Source of the DNA: Paramecium octaurelia
Lineage: Eukaryota; Ciliophora; Oligohymenophorea; Peniculida; Parameciidae
DNA: 64,000 nt
Assembly: GCA_905182995.1 (NCBI GenBank)
Contig: CAJJDP010000157.1
Span: 4,047-68,046, forward strand
Reading direction: 5' to 3'
The notes under the pieces are model-generated. The model had not been told where the DNA came from. It ran no database searches and was given only the letters and a program-made list of their open reading frames with translations. The translations under genes and the position numbers were made by a program. Positions 46,907 to 57,530 of the stretch are shown piece after piece (position 1 is the stretch's first letter; each line of letters opens with the position of its first letter).

Positions 46907-48667
46907 TCACGATGGGTTTCTGCTGGACATAGGTTGGACATTAAAAAATAGTTTGTGGATATCAATTGTTTATTGCTTCAATTGATCGAGAGTTGCATTT
47001 TATAAGAATTTATGCACCTAAGAGGGACAGATTAGTTCAGGAATTTATAAAGCCTTTTTGAGTTCAAGAAAATTGATATCCCTATGTTGTTTATTGCTAT
47101 CGAACTTCAAGTCGAAGACCCTGTTTATGGTCATGCAGATGATGAGTTGCAATCTTAGTCGAGCGTAGAAGAGTCCATCGTCCGAATCCCCTTCTTCTTC
47201 TATGAACTTTTCTAATTCATAGTAACAATATTGGAGGCATCTTCTATATGGGACTTTAAACTAGTCGAATAGATTTAATTAGGAAGTCTTAGTTATGATA
47301 AATACAGTACATCCACAAATGCGCCATCTAAATTCAATTGCCTCCACAAAGCCTTCTCTAAGAAGCCAGCATTCACTTATTGACAATCGGCTTCTAAAGA
47401 TAGGGCATTCAATTTTTTCTAATCCTTTTAAATTTAAAATTTGAGTTCGGACATGTGAGTTTTTAATTATTTTGAATTCTTAATAAAGTTATTCCATTCA
47501 TCCTAAGATACTTTAAGAAAGTTAATTTGATCCTTGATTAGGCCCAGAAATTCTCGTTTCAGAATAATGAGCATGTTCAAGATGCATAATCTGGTCCAAA
47601 GGATGTATGAAGATTGGGCGATGGTATCCAAGGAGTTGATTTGATCTTCCATGATGAAGAACTTGTAATAATGGAAATGCAATTCTCTCCAAATTTGAGG
47701 GTAGAGTTTCTTCTCCTAGAGGATTAAATTCACATATCATACTTCGTCGGATTTGTTATATAATGGCAGAAAATTTGGTTAGGGATTCTGTAATTCCATC
47801 AAGAGTTGAGACTGCTTCTGATATCGTGTGCTGAAGATTAGAAGTTTAGTTTTCTCGTTGAATTCTTTCGGCTATGAATTAGGGATAAACTATTACAATC
47901 GCCCATTCAGGATTGAACGCTTCTCGTTTTTTTATGGAAAATTTAATTTGTGTCAGACTTTATGGTTTGCTGTAGAATTGACATAAGTGATCGTTATTTG
48001 GGACACATTTGAAGACAGTGTGTAATTCTAAGAAAGTAATTCGTTTCTGCTCAGCAGGTTACAACATTTTCATAATAAGGGATGATAATTGTTGAGGCAA
48101 TCCCTTCTTCTCCAATTAAGAATAAAATTTATTATACTCATCTAAGGTTGTAAAGTTATTCAATATATTTTAAGTTAATAATTGATAGAGCAGACATCCC
48201 AACAACCACATATCGATTCCAAGTGAATATTCATTATTCTTAAGATATTCTGGAGGTGCTAGCTGAAGGTTTGGATAAAATCCAAATACTGAGAGTTTTA
48301 TTTGGTTGTTGGAAATATAGGTGTTTTGTATTGTAAAGCATCGACCCAGGATGCCTTATTGGTGTAACACATACAAACCAATCAATAATTACTTAAATAA
48401 GTCAGTTATTTCTTCTACTGATAAATTTGCTTTCGATTTTATTAATTCTTCAAGGGTGGTTCCGTTTGGATCTGGAAAATAATATAATTAGTTTTATTCG
48501 AATTCGCATGGTTCTCTCAAGTGTTATCCAGTAATTTTTTGTTCTGACTCAAAGATTACGAATAATTCTTCGAATATCACTTTTGCGACCAGCATTTTCT
48601 CTGAATTGAAGTTCTTTGGAGTCAAAATCGCCTTAGTTCTAAAATTGAGTTCAATTTCTTCAGACAT
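46907..48667 (-). CDS. pseudokinase with long helical C-terminal region
   Basis: A 561-aa protein; introns of 25, 27 and 23 nt (for example 47872-47896) leave 562 codons. The first 230 residues have a kinase C-lobe: LLIGLYVLHQQGILGRC in place of the catalytic loop, KLSVFGFYPNLQLAPPEYLK in place of DFG to APE, and LGIDMWLLGCLLYQLLT, the helix-F block. The catalytic HRD aspartate is lost (LGRC), the DFG aspartate is Val, and no glycine loop is seen, so it should not catalyse phosphate transfer. The remaining 330 residues are helical, with YPQIWREL, SQDEWNNFIKNSKQLKTH and a C-terminus NVQPMSSRNPS. It probably works as a scaffold or allosteric partner. The layout (kinase-like lobe, then long helices) recalls ULK- or TBK1-type proteins, but I cannot assign it. 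Confidence 0.75.
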
Positions 48668-48777
48668 TATTATTAATTTAAGGAAAATATATAAATAAAC
48701 TTAATGAATCTCAATAACTTTGATTATTTATATTGATAACGATGATGATTATTAAACACAGGTGATTGTCACATCCT

Positions 48778-49201
48778 ATGTCGAATCCAAACCCAAATCA
48801 ATATCTTCAATTTAAATAAGTATATAATCCTTAAAACATGAATTAATTTTATTATCATAACAGTACAATTATGATGTCTAAAGAATTAATGTATCTTTGT
48901 TAAGTTTGAACAGGAAAGCAAGTGTCCCTTAATTAAAGAATCGAATCTCAATTAAAACGAGTTTTACTTAGCCATTCAAAAGATCTCTTAATTGAATCTT
49001 CCGATTCAAATATTTTTATACTCCAAATAATCGCAAAAATATTCATTCTATACCTTAAAATTTATATAATGTCTTATATCACCTATCAGATTGATTTCAA
49101 ATTACTTTCACATCCAGACTTTGTTCACCGCATTTATGAAATTGTATGATCTAAGTCTGCAGAATGAAAAATAATTTCATTTTGGATAGTACAATTAATG
49201 A
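48778..49201 (+). CDS. small protein with EH-like segment, uncertain
   Basis: Start MSNPNPNQYLQFKQVYNP. A 19-nt intron, gtttgaacaggaaagcaag, removes an in-frame TGA and leaves 135 codons ending at TGA 49199-49201. The segment NLNQNEFYLAIQKISQLNLP resembles the end of an EH domain, which binds NPF motifs in endocytic proteins, but the upstream half of such a domain is not clear. An alternative reading keeps the codons FEQESK in place of the intron. It lies tail-to-tail with the minus-strand gene ending at 49276. Confidence 0.4.
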
Positions 49202-49275
49202 TGCTTAGAATAAATTACTCCTAGATGTACGCTAATCATCTCCTTCGGCTGTTTGTAACAAACCAAGCACATAAT

Positions 49276-49860
49276 TCAACTTTATTAATATTATTCGGGC
49301 TCATCGTTTGGATGATTGGAATAATACTCATTCACATATGAAAATTGCACAAATCCATTAGTGTAGTTTGCAAAAAAATAATATATCAATTCATCATAAT
49401 TATCTTTACTATTGCTTTCGCTTTTCTTTCCTTGTTGTTCTTCTGTATTTTCTTATAATTTTCATATTGCCTATCAAACTTATTTTATCAGTTTTCTCTG
49501 CCAATCTATTAATCCCAATCAAGTTATCACATTGCAGATTCAAAGTGTATTTCGAATGACAGACTTCGGGCTTGTCTTCATAAATCAAATAATCAGCTCC
49601 AAACTAATGCTATAATATTCAGTTTCTACTTTACCACCCTCCCTTATATGATAATCCCCAATTGTTGACTGATTCCCTCCTCCAGAGTACACTATTTGAT
49701 CTGTCTTGCAATTCTTGGCCAAAGGGATTTCAAAAGTGTACTCAATTCCTTCGTTCTTGAATTAATACATTTAATAATATTATCATTTAATAAACATATC
49801 AATTTAGATTGAGTTTAGAAAAAGAAAAATAGGAGAAATCTTAAGTTCCTCTTTTTGCAT
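49276..49860 (-). CDS. unidentified protein, 5' exon uncertain
   Basis: The minus strand encodes EYTFEIPLAKNCKTDQIVYS and GGGNQSTIGDYHIREGGK, then after a 20-nt intron GADYLIYEDKPEVCHSKYTL and LQCDNLIGINRLAEK, then after a 28-nt intron NSKDNYDELIYYFFANYTNG and VNEYYSNHPNDEPEQ, ending at TGA 49276-49278. The blocks fit by ordinary short introns. A first exon from ATG 49860 (MQKEELKISPIFLFL) is likely but its splice does not close. The beta-rich central part could be an arrestin-like or lectin-like fold; I do not name it. Confidence 0.5.
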
Positions 49861-49935
49861 CTCCTTATAAATGATGAGATGCTACCGGCTAGAATCATAT
49901 TTTCATTATGGCTATTTATATAACAGATATTTTAA

Positions 49936-50562
49936 TCAATGCTAAGCTACAGCTGTTAAATGACTTGTCGATATAAGTTAATCTGATTGATTCTCTTTTG
50001 AACTTGCGTTACTAAAAGTTAAATTTTAAGGTCCTTAGATGAGAATGTGGCTGTGTAATTATCTGGAAATGCTCGATTTATTGCTTTCTTTTAAAACTAT
50101 TTAGTTAAATTAATTGATTTCTGATGCTAAGTTATCAATCTTAATAGCAGAAATTTCAAGTTCATCTGCAAATTAATTGATTTAAATGACTTAAATATTA
50201 GATAAATTGTTTCCTTTTGCAAATTCCATTATTCTATTTCCTTTTTTAATGATATTATCAACGTGAAAATTGAGATTATCTGTATGATCATCTATTCCAG
50301 TTGGATAATTTCGTGTTCTAACATGAGGATTGCTCTAAATGTTTATAGGCTAGGGTCTATCTTATGAGGAATGGATAAATCTGCTTAAATTAGTCTCGAA
50401 TTTTGTCAATATATCTTAGATTTCTTAAGCGGAAAAGTGGCTTTAATATATTCTATTTAAATTTTACTCAGTATTTAACTCTCTACCCTCAGCATTATTA
50501 TATCCAGCATTTATTTCAATGTTTTCTTCTTGATTTTATTACAAACAGCAAGTATTACCCAT
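49936..50562 (-). CDS. N-myristoylation-type protein, Gln/Asn-rich
   Basis: A 208-aa intronless protein beginning MGNTCC. Gly2 with small or polar residues after it fits N-myristoyl transferase, and the two cysteines at 5 and 6 could be palmitoylated, giving stable membrane attachment. The rest is hydrophilic, rich in Asn, Gln and Ile, with a probable helical stretch (IIKKGNRIMEFAKGNN, ADELEISAIKIDNLASEIN). The amphipathic helices and N-terminal lipidation recall SNAP-like or flagellar peripheral proteins, but no family was recognised. It ends 75 bases before the start of the next minus-strand gene. Confidence 0.6.
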
Positions 50563-50688
50563 TTGATTAGAACTTTTAATTGAATTTATTTAATTACAGA
50601 AATTGATTAATTCAAACTCATATATCACAACCCTATTTCTATTAGAGATAAATTTACGTATTTATCATAAATTAATAATAACTCATAA

Positions 50689-51270
50689 TCATTTCTTCTT
50701 TGCAATTATGGACAAAATAGCGATTATCCAAGAGAGCCCTTTCACTAATTAACTGATATTCTCTTTGAAGAATTTATTAAATCCGCCATCAATGACCATG
50801 AATTTCTTCATATGATAGACTGAAATGTTCTCTAACTCCTCTTTCGATAACTATTTTTATTTAAAAACATCCAATTTAAACGGAAACGTAGTATCTCCTT
50901 TTTTGAATAAGAACTGAATTTCTATCTCCTCCTTTTAAGCTGTTCCCTACTTCTATTAACTCGATTTGAATTCCTACCCATTGCTGCTTTCCTATTATTT
51001 ATCAAATTCCATTTTCAGAGATGTGTCTGATAAAACCTATCACTAAATCAACTCAAATACTTAAAATGCTTCTCGAACCTCAGAATATTTCGCTTCATCT
51101 TTCGTTTATGAATCTGGATGATACCTTGATGCCAGCTTTAAGTAAGCTATCCTTATATCGGCTTAAGTTGCCGTAGTTGGAATTTTGAGTATTTTATAAT
51201 AATCCTTAGTGAACTTAGTAAGACCAGAAAATCGATTAAATGCCTAATAGAGTCGGTATGATCTAAACAT
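50689..51270 (-). CDS. J-domain (DnaJ) protein with C-terminal hydrophobic tail
   Basis: A 185-aa co-chaperone that would stimulate an Hsp70. After a basic start (MFRSYRLYQAFNRF, possibly a mitochondrial presequence) comes the J domain DYYKILKIPTTATQADIRIA with HPD at 51-53. A 24-nt intron containing a TGA follows, and the domain ends VLSDTSLKMEFD. The second half is charged (EEIEIQFLFKKGD), followed by a C-terminal hydrophobic stretch LSWIIAILSIIAKKK. This is the layout of a small organelle-membrane-attached J protein. 186 codons remain after removing the intron. Confidence 0.85.
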
Positions 51271-51590
51271 TATATTTAAATGAATAATTATTTTATTGTT
51301 AAGACAGAATCAATACCAAATTAATATAAGTAGTGGGTTTTGAGTTTAATGTATATCCCCATTAATATCAATAGTGATGACAAAAGAATTCTAAAATAAA
51401 AGAGAAAAATTGACACCAAACTGATTATGACATTATTTAACTCAATATCCGATTTCTAAGGGGTAAACAGAATGGAATTCCCTATATAACATCTATAAAT
51501 CAAAGTGAATAAATTTATTATATGTTAAAATAACAAAACTAGCTTAATACACCTTCAACCTAATTCACTGTAAGAACTCCAGAAAAGAAT
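51271..51590. other. intergenic stretch between divergent genes
   Basis: 320 bases between two start codons on opposite strands, so probably a shared promoter region. No motif stands out. Confidence 0.4.
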
Positions 51591-52760
51591 ATGGCTGCAA
51601 CGCCTCACTAAATAGTGCTTTATTTCTCTTATTTTTTAGTAAAGCGATATCTATAATTATACTCCTCATGGTTCGAGAGGAATTATTTTACTCCCATCTC
51701 AATCAAACCATCAATTGCCAGGAACTCTCATTCCTCAATGGGATGTGTAAGCAGATACTCAAAGTCCTGTGAAAGGCTATGACATGAATTCTCTAGCAAA
51801 TATCGAAGAAAATATGAAGCTTATTATACAGAAGCACGATGAATTATCGGTTGAATTAAAGCAAGAAAAACAATAGCGTTTGGACATTGAAAGCAAATTC
51901 TAGCACTTGCAATAAAAAAACCAAGAGTATTTATATAAATCTATAAAAACAGGTTAGAGGAAGAGTTAAATAAATAGAAACAAATATGTAAGCAAATGGA
52001 GTATTTTAGTAAGGAATTGGAGAGTAAACTATAAAACCAAGTTACCACCACTTCAAGCCATTCTTCAATTGAAAATGAGAATTAACAGAATATGTTCAGA
52101 TAAGTGGAAAACCAAATGATAGAATTAAAAAAACAATTCGAGAAGGAAAAACTGAAATCTTCGAATGAATCAGATAGACTTATCAAGGAATTCAAGATAA
52201 TTTATCAAGAACAAAAAAACTTAAATCAGAAATTGTTAGATGAGAACATTCAGTTATAAAAAGCAATACGTTCTATTAAACAGAGTTCGAAGGAACTGTA
52301 GAAGTCATCTTCTAACCTATTGGATGAGGCAAAGCTTCGGAATATTGTGGAACTATTTTACTTCGATAACAATGAAGAATGCTTGAATCTGATTCCTACT
52401 GAACAACAAATGGAGGCAATGAAGATACTCAAGTAAATTTCCTCTTCTTAGAATTCAAAAAAGTAGAAGGACTAAACAGGCAATAAGTCGAGTGCAAAAA
52501 AAGAACTCAAAAACCAATAGGAGTAATTGATAGGGGAAATTAAAAGTCAAATGGGTAAATTCAGTGACCAGAAGGTAAATAAATAAGTATATTTTAAGAA
52601 TATTAAACAGAAGGACTTAATCAAATTACAGTAGGAGTCTGAGGAACTAAAACGATAGTTGGATTGGGTGGAGAGTTAGATGAAGGAGATTGATTAGAGT
52701 CCCAAGCATAACTCTCACAAGAATAGTAATGTTTCCTTTAAAAATAATAATTTTTATTGA
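51591..52760 (+). CDS. coiled-coil protein, unidentified
   Basis: A 364-aa protein. Introns of 25 nt (51615-51639), 26 nt and 24 nt leave 365 codons. A short N-terminal region (IYNYTPHGSRGIILLPSQ) is followed by about 280 residues of heptad-like sequence rich in Glu, Lys, Gln and Leu: EELNKQKQICKQMEYFSKEL, ELKKQFEKEKLKSS and LDENIQLQKAIRSIKQ. A short break (NIVELFYFDNNEECLNLIP) interrupts it. The C-terminus is LKRQLDWVESQMKEIDQSPK and a Ser/Asn-rich tail. Such proteins are common at basal bodies and the cortex of Paramecium; the location is inferred. Confidence 0.7.
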
Positions 52761-52960
52761 ATATATAAATATTAAAAATTTATAATTTCATTTTAAATTT
52801 GATGTAAGTTGGATAAATGTTAAGAAAAACCTTAAAGTCCTGTTTAAAATTATAAAAAATAGTCAGACAATATGGAATATATCTAAATTAATGCACAAAA
52901 TCGTATAAATTTAATCACAGGAATTTTTGAACTCAAATTTGTCATTAAAAATTAATAGTA

Positions 52961-53782
52961 ATGAAATTCATTGCTTTTATCCTGATAATTTGTACAACCC
53001 CTATTATAAACTCATCATCTTTGGATTTTAGAAACAGTTGCAATTGTTCTCAATTAATCTATTTAAATGATTGTATAGCTGATAGCTCGGATTGTGCTTG
53101 GAATTCCTACACCAGCCAATGTACTGAGACAGCGTGTTCTGACATAGAACGCTCGAGTCACTGTCTATAGTCGTCGTAGAGGTGTTATTGGTACAATAAG
53201 AAATGCAAAAACTTCGCTTCTTGTGAATCTATTGCTGGGAAAAGTCAATCAGAATGTCTTTCAGCAAACATTTATTGTCCTGCCTCGAATGGTATTAATT
53301 GTTTGTCCACGGATTTCTTACAGAAATGCTCGGACATAGCTGATCCAGACCTTTGCAATGACTATTATTCCTCTAAGGGTAAGTGCATGTGGAACGGTCA
53401 GAATTGTATCATACTTAAATCATGTGCAGATTTGTGGACCAACTCAACAAAATCCTGTGTGTAAAGTGGATGCTATTTCGACGAATACTCCTATTAATGC
53501 CGAGACATGACATGTTCTTAGCTCGAATTGCAGTCTTAATGTGAATTGGGGGCACCAACAATCGGTCCATATTTAAACAATGTTATTCCATGTACTTGGG
53601 ATACTAATAGTGGGTTGTGCAAAAATGCGAAACCCTCAGACTACAGCGTTGATTAGTGCTATACTTACAGTGCAAGGACTTACCATTGGGGCAGTAGCAA
53701 GCCTGATAGAGGAGGGTGTGTGCCTTGCGAAGGTTCTATATTTTCAATTATAATCTTGTCATTGATGACGATGATTATTTGA
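52961..53782 (+). CDS. Cys-rich surface-type protein
   Basis: A 273-aa intronless secreted protein. A signal peptide (MKFIAFILIICTTPIINSSS) precedes a Cys-rich ectodomain of repeated CxWxxxxxxC units: DCAWNSYTSQC, RCYWYNKKC, KCMWNGQNC and PCTWDTNSGLC. The end reads HWGSSKPDRGGCVPCEG, then a hydrophobic tail IFSIIILSLMTMII, suited to membrane anchoring or GPI processing. The repeats resemble those of Paramecium surface antigens, but the protein is far shorter than the roughly 250-kDa antigens. It is a paralogue of the gene ending at 46433. Confidence 0.85.
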
Positions 53783-54036
53783 TGAATATTACAATATCAT
53801 AAATAAACCTAAATACAAAAGCAAATTTATCAATATTATAGGATTGCAGCGACATTTTTTGTTTTTGTAACCTTGATTTAGGAATTTCGAAATTTCTTGT
53901 GATACATCCGTGAGTATGAGGAGGGGAGGAGGAGTTGAAGGTGTTAAATGGAATCCTGGAGAGGAGGTGGGGGGTCTTATTTTATTCCATGGAAGTTGTT
54001 TAATTAGGAGCATTATTATAAATTTTTAAATATAAT
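53783..54036. other. intergenic stretch
   Basis: A short G-rich patch (aggaggggaggaggag near 53918) and a second one near 53960 stand out in an A+T-rich setting. No gene seen. Confidence 0.4.
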
Positions 54037-57000
54037 ATGTTAAACGAATTAATCCAGCTATTTTGCAGCAATGGGACTCATTCTAGTGAGTTGTTTTACA
54101 ATGCTACGTTGCAATTAAATGAATTCTTGGATAAGAAGGAGATAGTGCGATGTTTTGCGAGAGTGTCGGAGAACCTTGGAGATCAATTGGTATAGGATAT
54201 TGGTGGATAATTCATAGCCAAATCTGAGGAAGGCATCCCATCAGCTTTTTCAGGCGTATATTCGTGTAAATGAGAGTTTCGATGCGGTCCTATCGGCGAT
54301 GCTCAGCAGGGGACTGGTGCATCCGAATGTAAGAATATTTTAGTTATATAATATAAGTGGTTGGTGAGATAGAAGAATGTGAATTCGTTGTAGTCGTTGT
54401 TTTTGTCGGAGGGACAACACTTGGAGGCAGGCAGTGGTGTGGTCAGGAGTATGGTGGAGATGTTGTTAGAGAAGTTGTGTGATTGCAATATAGCAGTTTG
54501 TAAGGCTACGGAATAGGTACGAGTGTGTTGATATTGATTAGACTCTGATATCCTTGATAAGTCTGAATTAATATAAGCAATGCCATGCGCAATTGCCAAT
54601 GGGGGTTCAATCTCAAGTGGAGCATTTTGCAGAGCAGATGAAGGAAACCAATCAGATAAGACATGAGTTGAGATTGCGAGAGCCCACCTCCAATGGGTTG
54701 CCATTTGACAAGTTGGAAGACTTGAAAGACACCTAGTGGTAGATGAGAGCCGAAGCCATTCAAAGAATATACGAGGAACTCTAGGATGTGATCTTGACTC
54801 CATTACAGGTGGAGGTCCTCTTCGAGCATATTGTAAATTTAGTGAATGATCATAACTTCAATATAGTGTTAACTACTCTTTAGATTATGCAAAGATGTTT
54901 GTAGTTCAACATTGTGAAGAGTAGCAACATAGTTAATATATACACTAAGCTAGGGGATTCAAAGTCAGCAATCAGAACTGCTGTTAGATAAGTGTTGGTG
55001 ATGTACTTGCAGAAAATTGGGGATGCCGAATTACTGATTCAAATCTTGTAATGGCCCAACAAGAATTCCTTTTACAAAGAGGAGTTCTTGGATCTCCTCA
55101 TTGACTTGGTCCAAAGAAATAAGATGCTGGTAACCTGATTCCTCAATATGCAGCTTTCACAATACCTCGAGTTGGCCATCAAAGAAGTGGCTCCTTTCCT
55201 CGAGGACCAGAAATAGAAACTGCGCTCTAAAGCCATCGAAACCCTTACTCAGTTGGCCACAATCAATCAGCCTTTGACCAAGCGAGTGTTCTCACAACTC
55301 GGCATTACTGAAGATCTCTTCAACCAAATCGATGTCAGTACTGCCTCCTCCAACAAATCCGATCTCCCCCAATTGCGATTCAAAAAGGAACAACGAGAAT
55401 AGAGAGACCCAAAGGAACAATACACTCAATCTTTGCCTGAACCCAAGAATCTGTAATAATTTGATATCCCCATCTTCCAATCCCAATAACAAGGATACGT
55501 GCCCACCATCATCTCCCAACCCTAAAAGCAACAAAGGAGTGCCCAAAAACCAGAATCTCACCCTCAATCTTCCAGCGTCGAATTCAGACACGTTCAACAA
55601 CAACAGGAATACAACCAACCACCAGCCACTCAACAAAGCAAACCCTTCAGAATAGTTAAAAATCCGCAACAAGACATCCCAGATCAAGACACCGGTCTCA
55701 CCTACACCAAACCCTTCCAAAGGAAACCCAAGACTGAAGCCGATAAAACATTCTAACCCATCTATTTGGATTCCGTCCTCCCCTTGGATCAACCTGAATC
55801 TGTCTTAAAGACCTTGTTGAATGAATTAAGATACGACGATTGGATTAGATAGTTTGAAGCCCTCAACAATCTAAGAAGGTTGGCCAAACACAATCCTGAA
55901 TTACTCAAAAAATCTATTAGTTTTCCCTAAATCCTATAAGAAATGGTCAAATAAATCGAAAACCTTAGGAGTGGAGTCTCCAAAAATGCTTTGATTTCTC
56001 TCTAGGAACTTAGTGATATCTACAAGAAAGACTTGGATTGCATCATGGATCAAGCACTTCAAAAACTCATCAAAAAGGCCATCGATCTCAATGCATTCAT
56101 AAGTGATGAAGTCAGAAAAGCCACTATTTCATTATTGTAAAACTGTACCGAATCCAAATCTATATCTCTGATATCCCAAGTCTATCAAAGCAAATCCGTT
56201 GCAATCAAAGTGAACATCTGCTATGCACTTAACAATCTATTGGATCCCAATAAACAACAGTTCGAAAAGATGTTGCAAATCCTTTGCATCTATGTTTGTG
56301 ACTCGAGCCAAGAAGTGAGACAGGTTGCCAAAGAAGGATTGCTGAGTCTGATGAGTTAAATCGACAAAAGAGAACTAGAATCCTTGATCATCAAATTGGC
56401 ACCTGATGGAGAATGCAAACGTATAATGACAATAATAAACGGTGAATCTACCACCACTTCAGAATTTAGAAAATTTGGTGCTACATAAACAAAGGAAGCC
56501 AGAACTCCTGAACTCAGAAATAGAACACCCAACAACAAGAAATTGTCAGCTGACTTTGAATAGATGCCCAATTATATGAATCAGGCTGAACTAGCAAAGG
56601 ATTGGAAGTAGAAGAAGGAAGCTATTGATTGGCTCTGCAATTTTGCAAAAAAAGAGGCTCAAGCTTTGAATGGGCATAAATATTCCAATAAGTTCTTGGA
56701 TTTGTTGTGTAAATTAATAGATGATGGAAATAAAAACATAGCTCTGTACACATGCGAATAGTTCATCCAACTAGTTGAACCACTCAAAGTACTTCATTTT
56801 AACTACTATTAACTAGCTTCCTCTATAAAACAACTATGTTAACGTATGGAATGGGGTCTTTAAAGTTGTCTCGTCGACAAATAACTCAGTAAGGTAATCA
56901 GCGGAATCACTGTTTCACGAACTTATGATACATATTGACATTCAATATTCATTACCTTAAATCTAACATCTCATATTGTATGGTCCAGCCAAATCTAAAG

Positions 57001-57226
57001 GCATAGCCATCACAATGTTAGCAAGTACTTTAAAATATTATCATAAGATTTTGTATAATAATTTTATGATGAACGACCGTAATTAGTGGTGAAACACCTT
57101 GTACCTTTGGCTAAGAAGTTACAAGAGGAATAGAAACCAGACATTAAAATAGCTTCCCAGAAACTATTCTAAGCATTGGTCTCTACATGTCCAAACGATG
57201 TCGCTCATTTGAAGTTATTAAAATGA
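54037..57226 (+). CDS. HEAT/TOG-like repeat protein (crescerin/CLASP-like)
   Basis: A 1011-aa protein of helical repeats. Introns of 28, 29, 25, 24, 25 and 23 nt (54190, 54329, 54517, 55139, 56865 and 57025 onward) leave 1012 codons exactly. The first part has TOG-like helices (QWQMRAEAIQRIYEELQDVI, EHIVNLVNDHNFNIVLTTLQ). A Pro/Gln-rich linker lies near residues 430-530. A second array follows (LNELRYDDWIRQFEALNNLR, FISDEVRKATISLLQNC) and then a third (LAKDWKQKKEAIDWLCNF, ILYGPAKSKGIAITMLANFV). Several arrays joined by a linker suggest a microtubule- or tubulin-binding ciliary protein such as crescerin/TOGARAM. The family name is inferred from the layout and repeat feel. The base composition of the coding strand changes sharply near 55139. 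Confidence 0.68.
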
Positions 57227-57530
57227 ATATTATTATTTATTATAATTTTAGTTAATTTTACTCATTAGTTAATTCTTCAAGTAATGAATCATAATTGTAA
57301 AGAGGATCTAGATAATATTATTAACCTTAATCAAATGATAGAATATATCTATTATTTAATAGATATACACTAAATAAATAGATATTAAATATATACTCAG
57401 TAGATTCTTTTATAAATTCCCTAATTAATCTAAGTGTTACTATCAAATTTTGAATGTTCTAAGAACTAAAAATACAAAGTGATTTTGAATTATATTATAT
57501 TAATTTTTCATTTATATTGAGAAACGGATA
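57227..57530. other. intergenic stretch upstream of the trichocyst gene
   Basis: 304 bases, A+T-rich, with a TA-repeat-like segment near 57340-57400. Probable promoter of the following gene; no motif identified. Confidence 0.4.

Noticed and set aside
46586-47383. A 266-codon open frame on the plus strand running through the pseudokinase gene
   Set aside because: Its right part lies antisense to a gene whose frame closes exactly. With TGA as the only stop, long antisense frames are expected. Only the part left of 46830 looks like protein.
54303-54803. A 166-codon minus-strand frame
   Set aside because: Antisense to the 5' half of the TOG-like gene, whose exons close exactly.
55292-55792. A 166-codon minus-strand frame and a 107-codon plus-strand frame in the TOG-like gene
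   Set aside because: Both are shadows of the C-rich, Pro/Gln-rich part of that gene in other phases.
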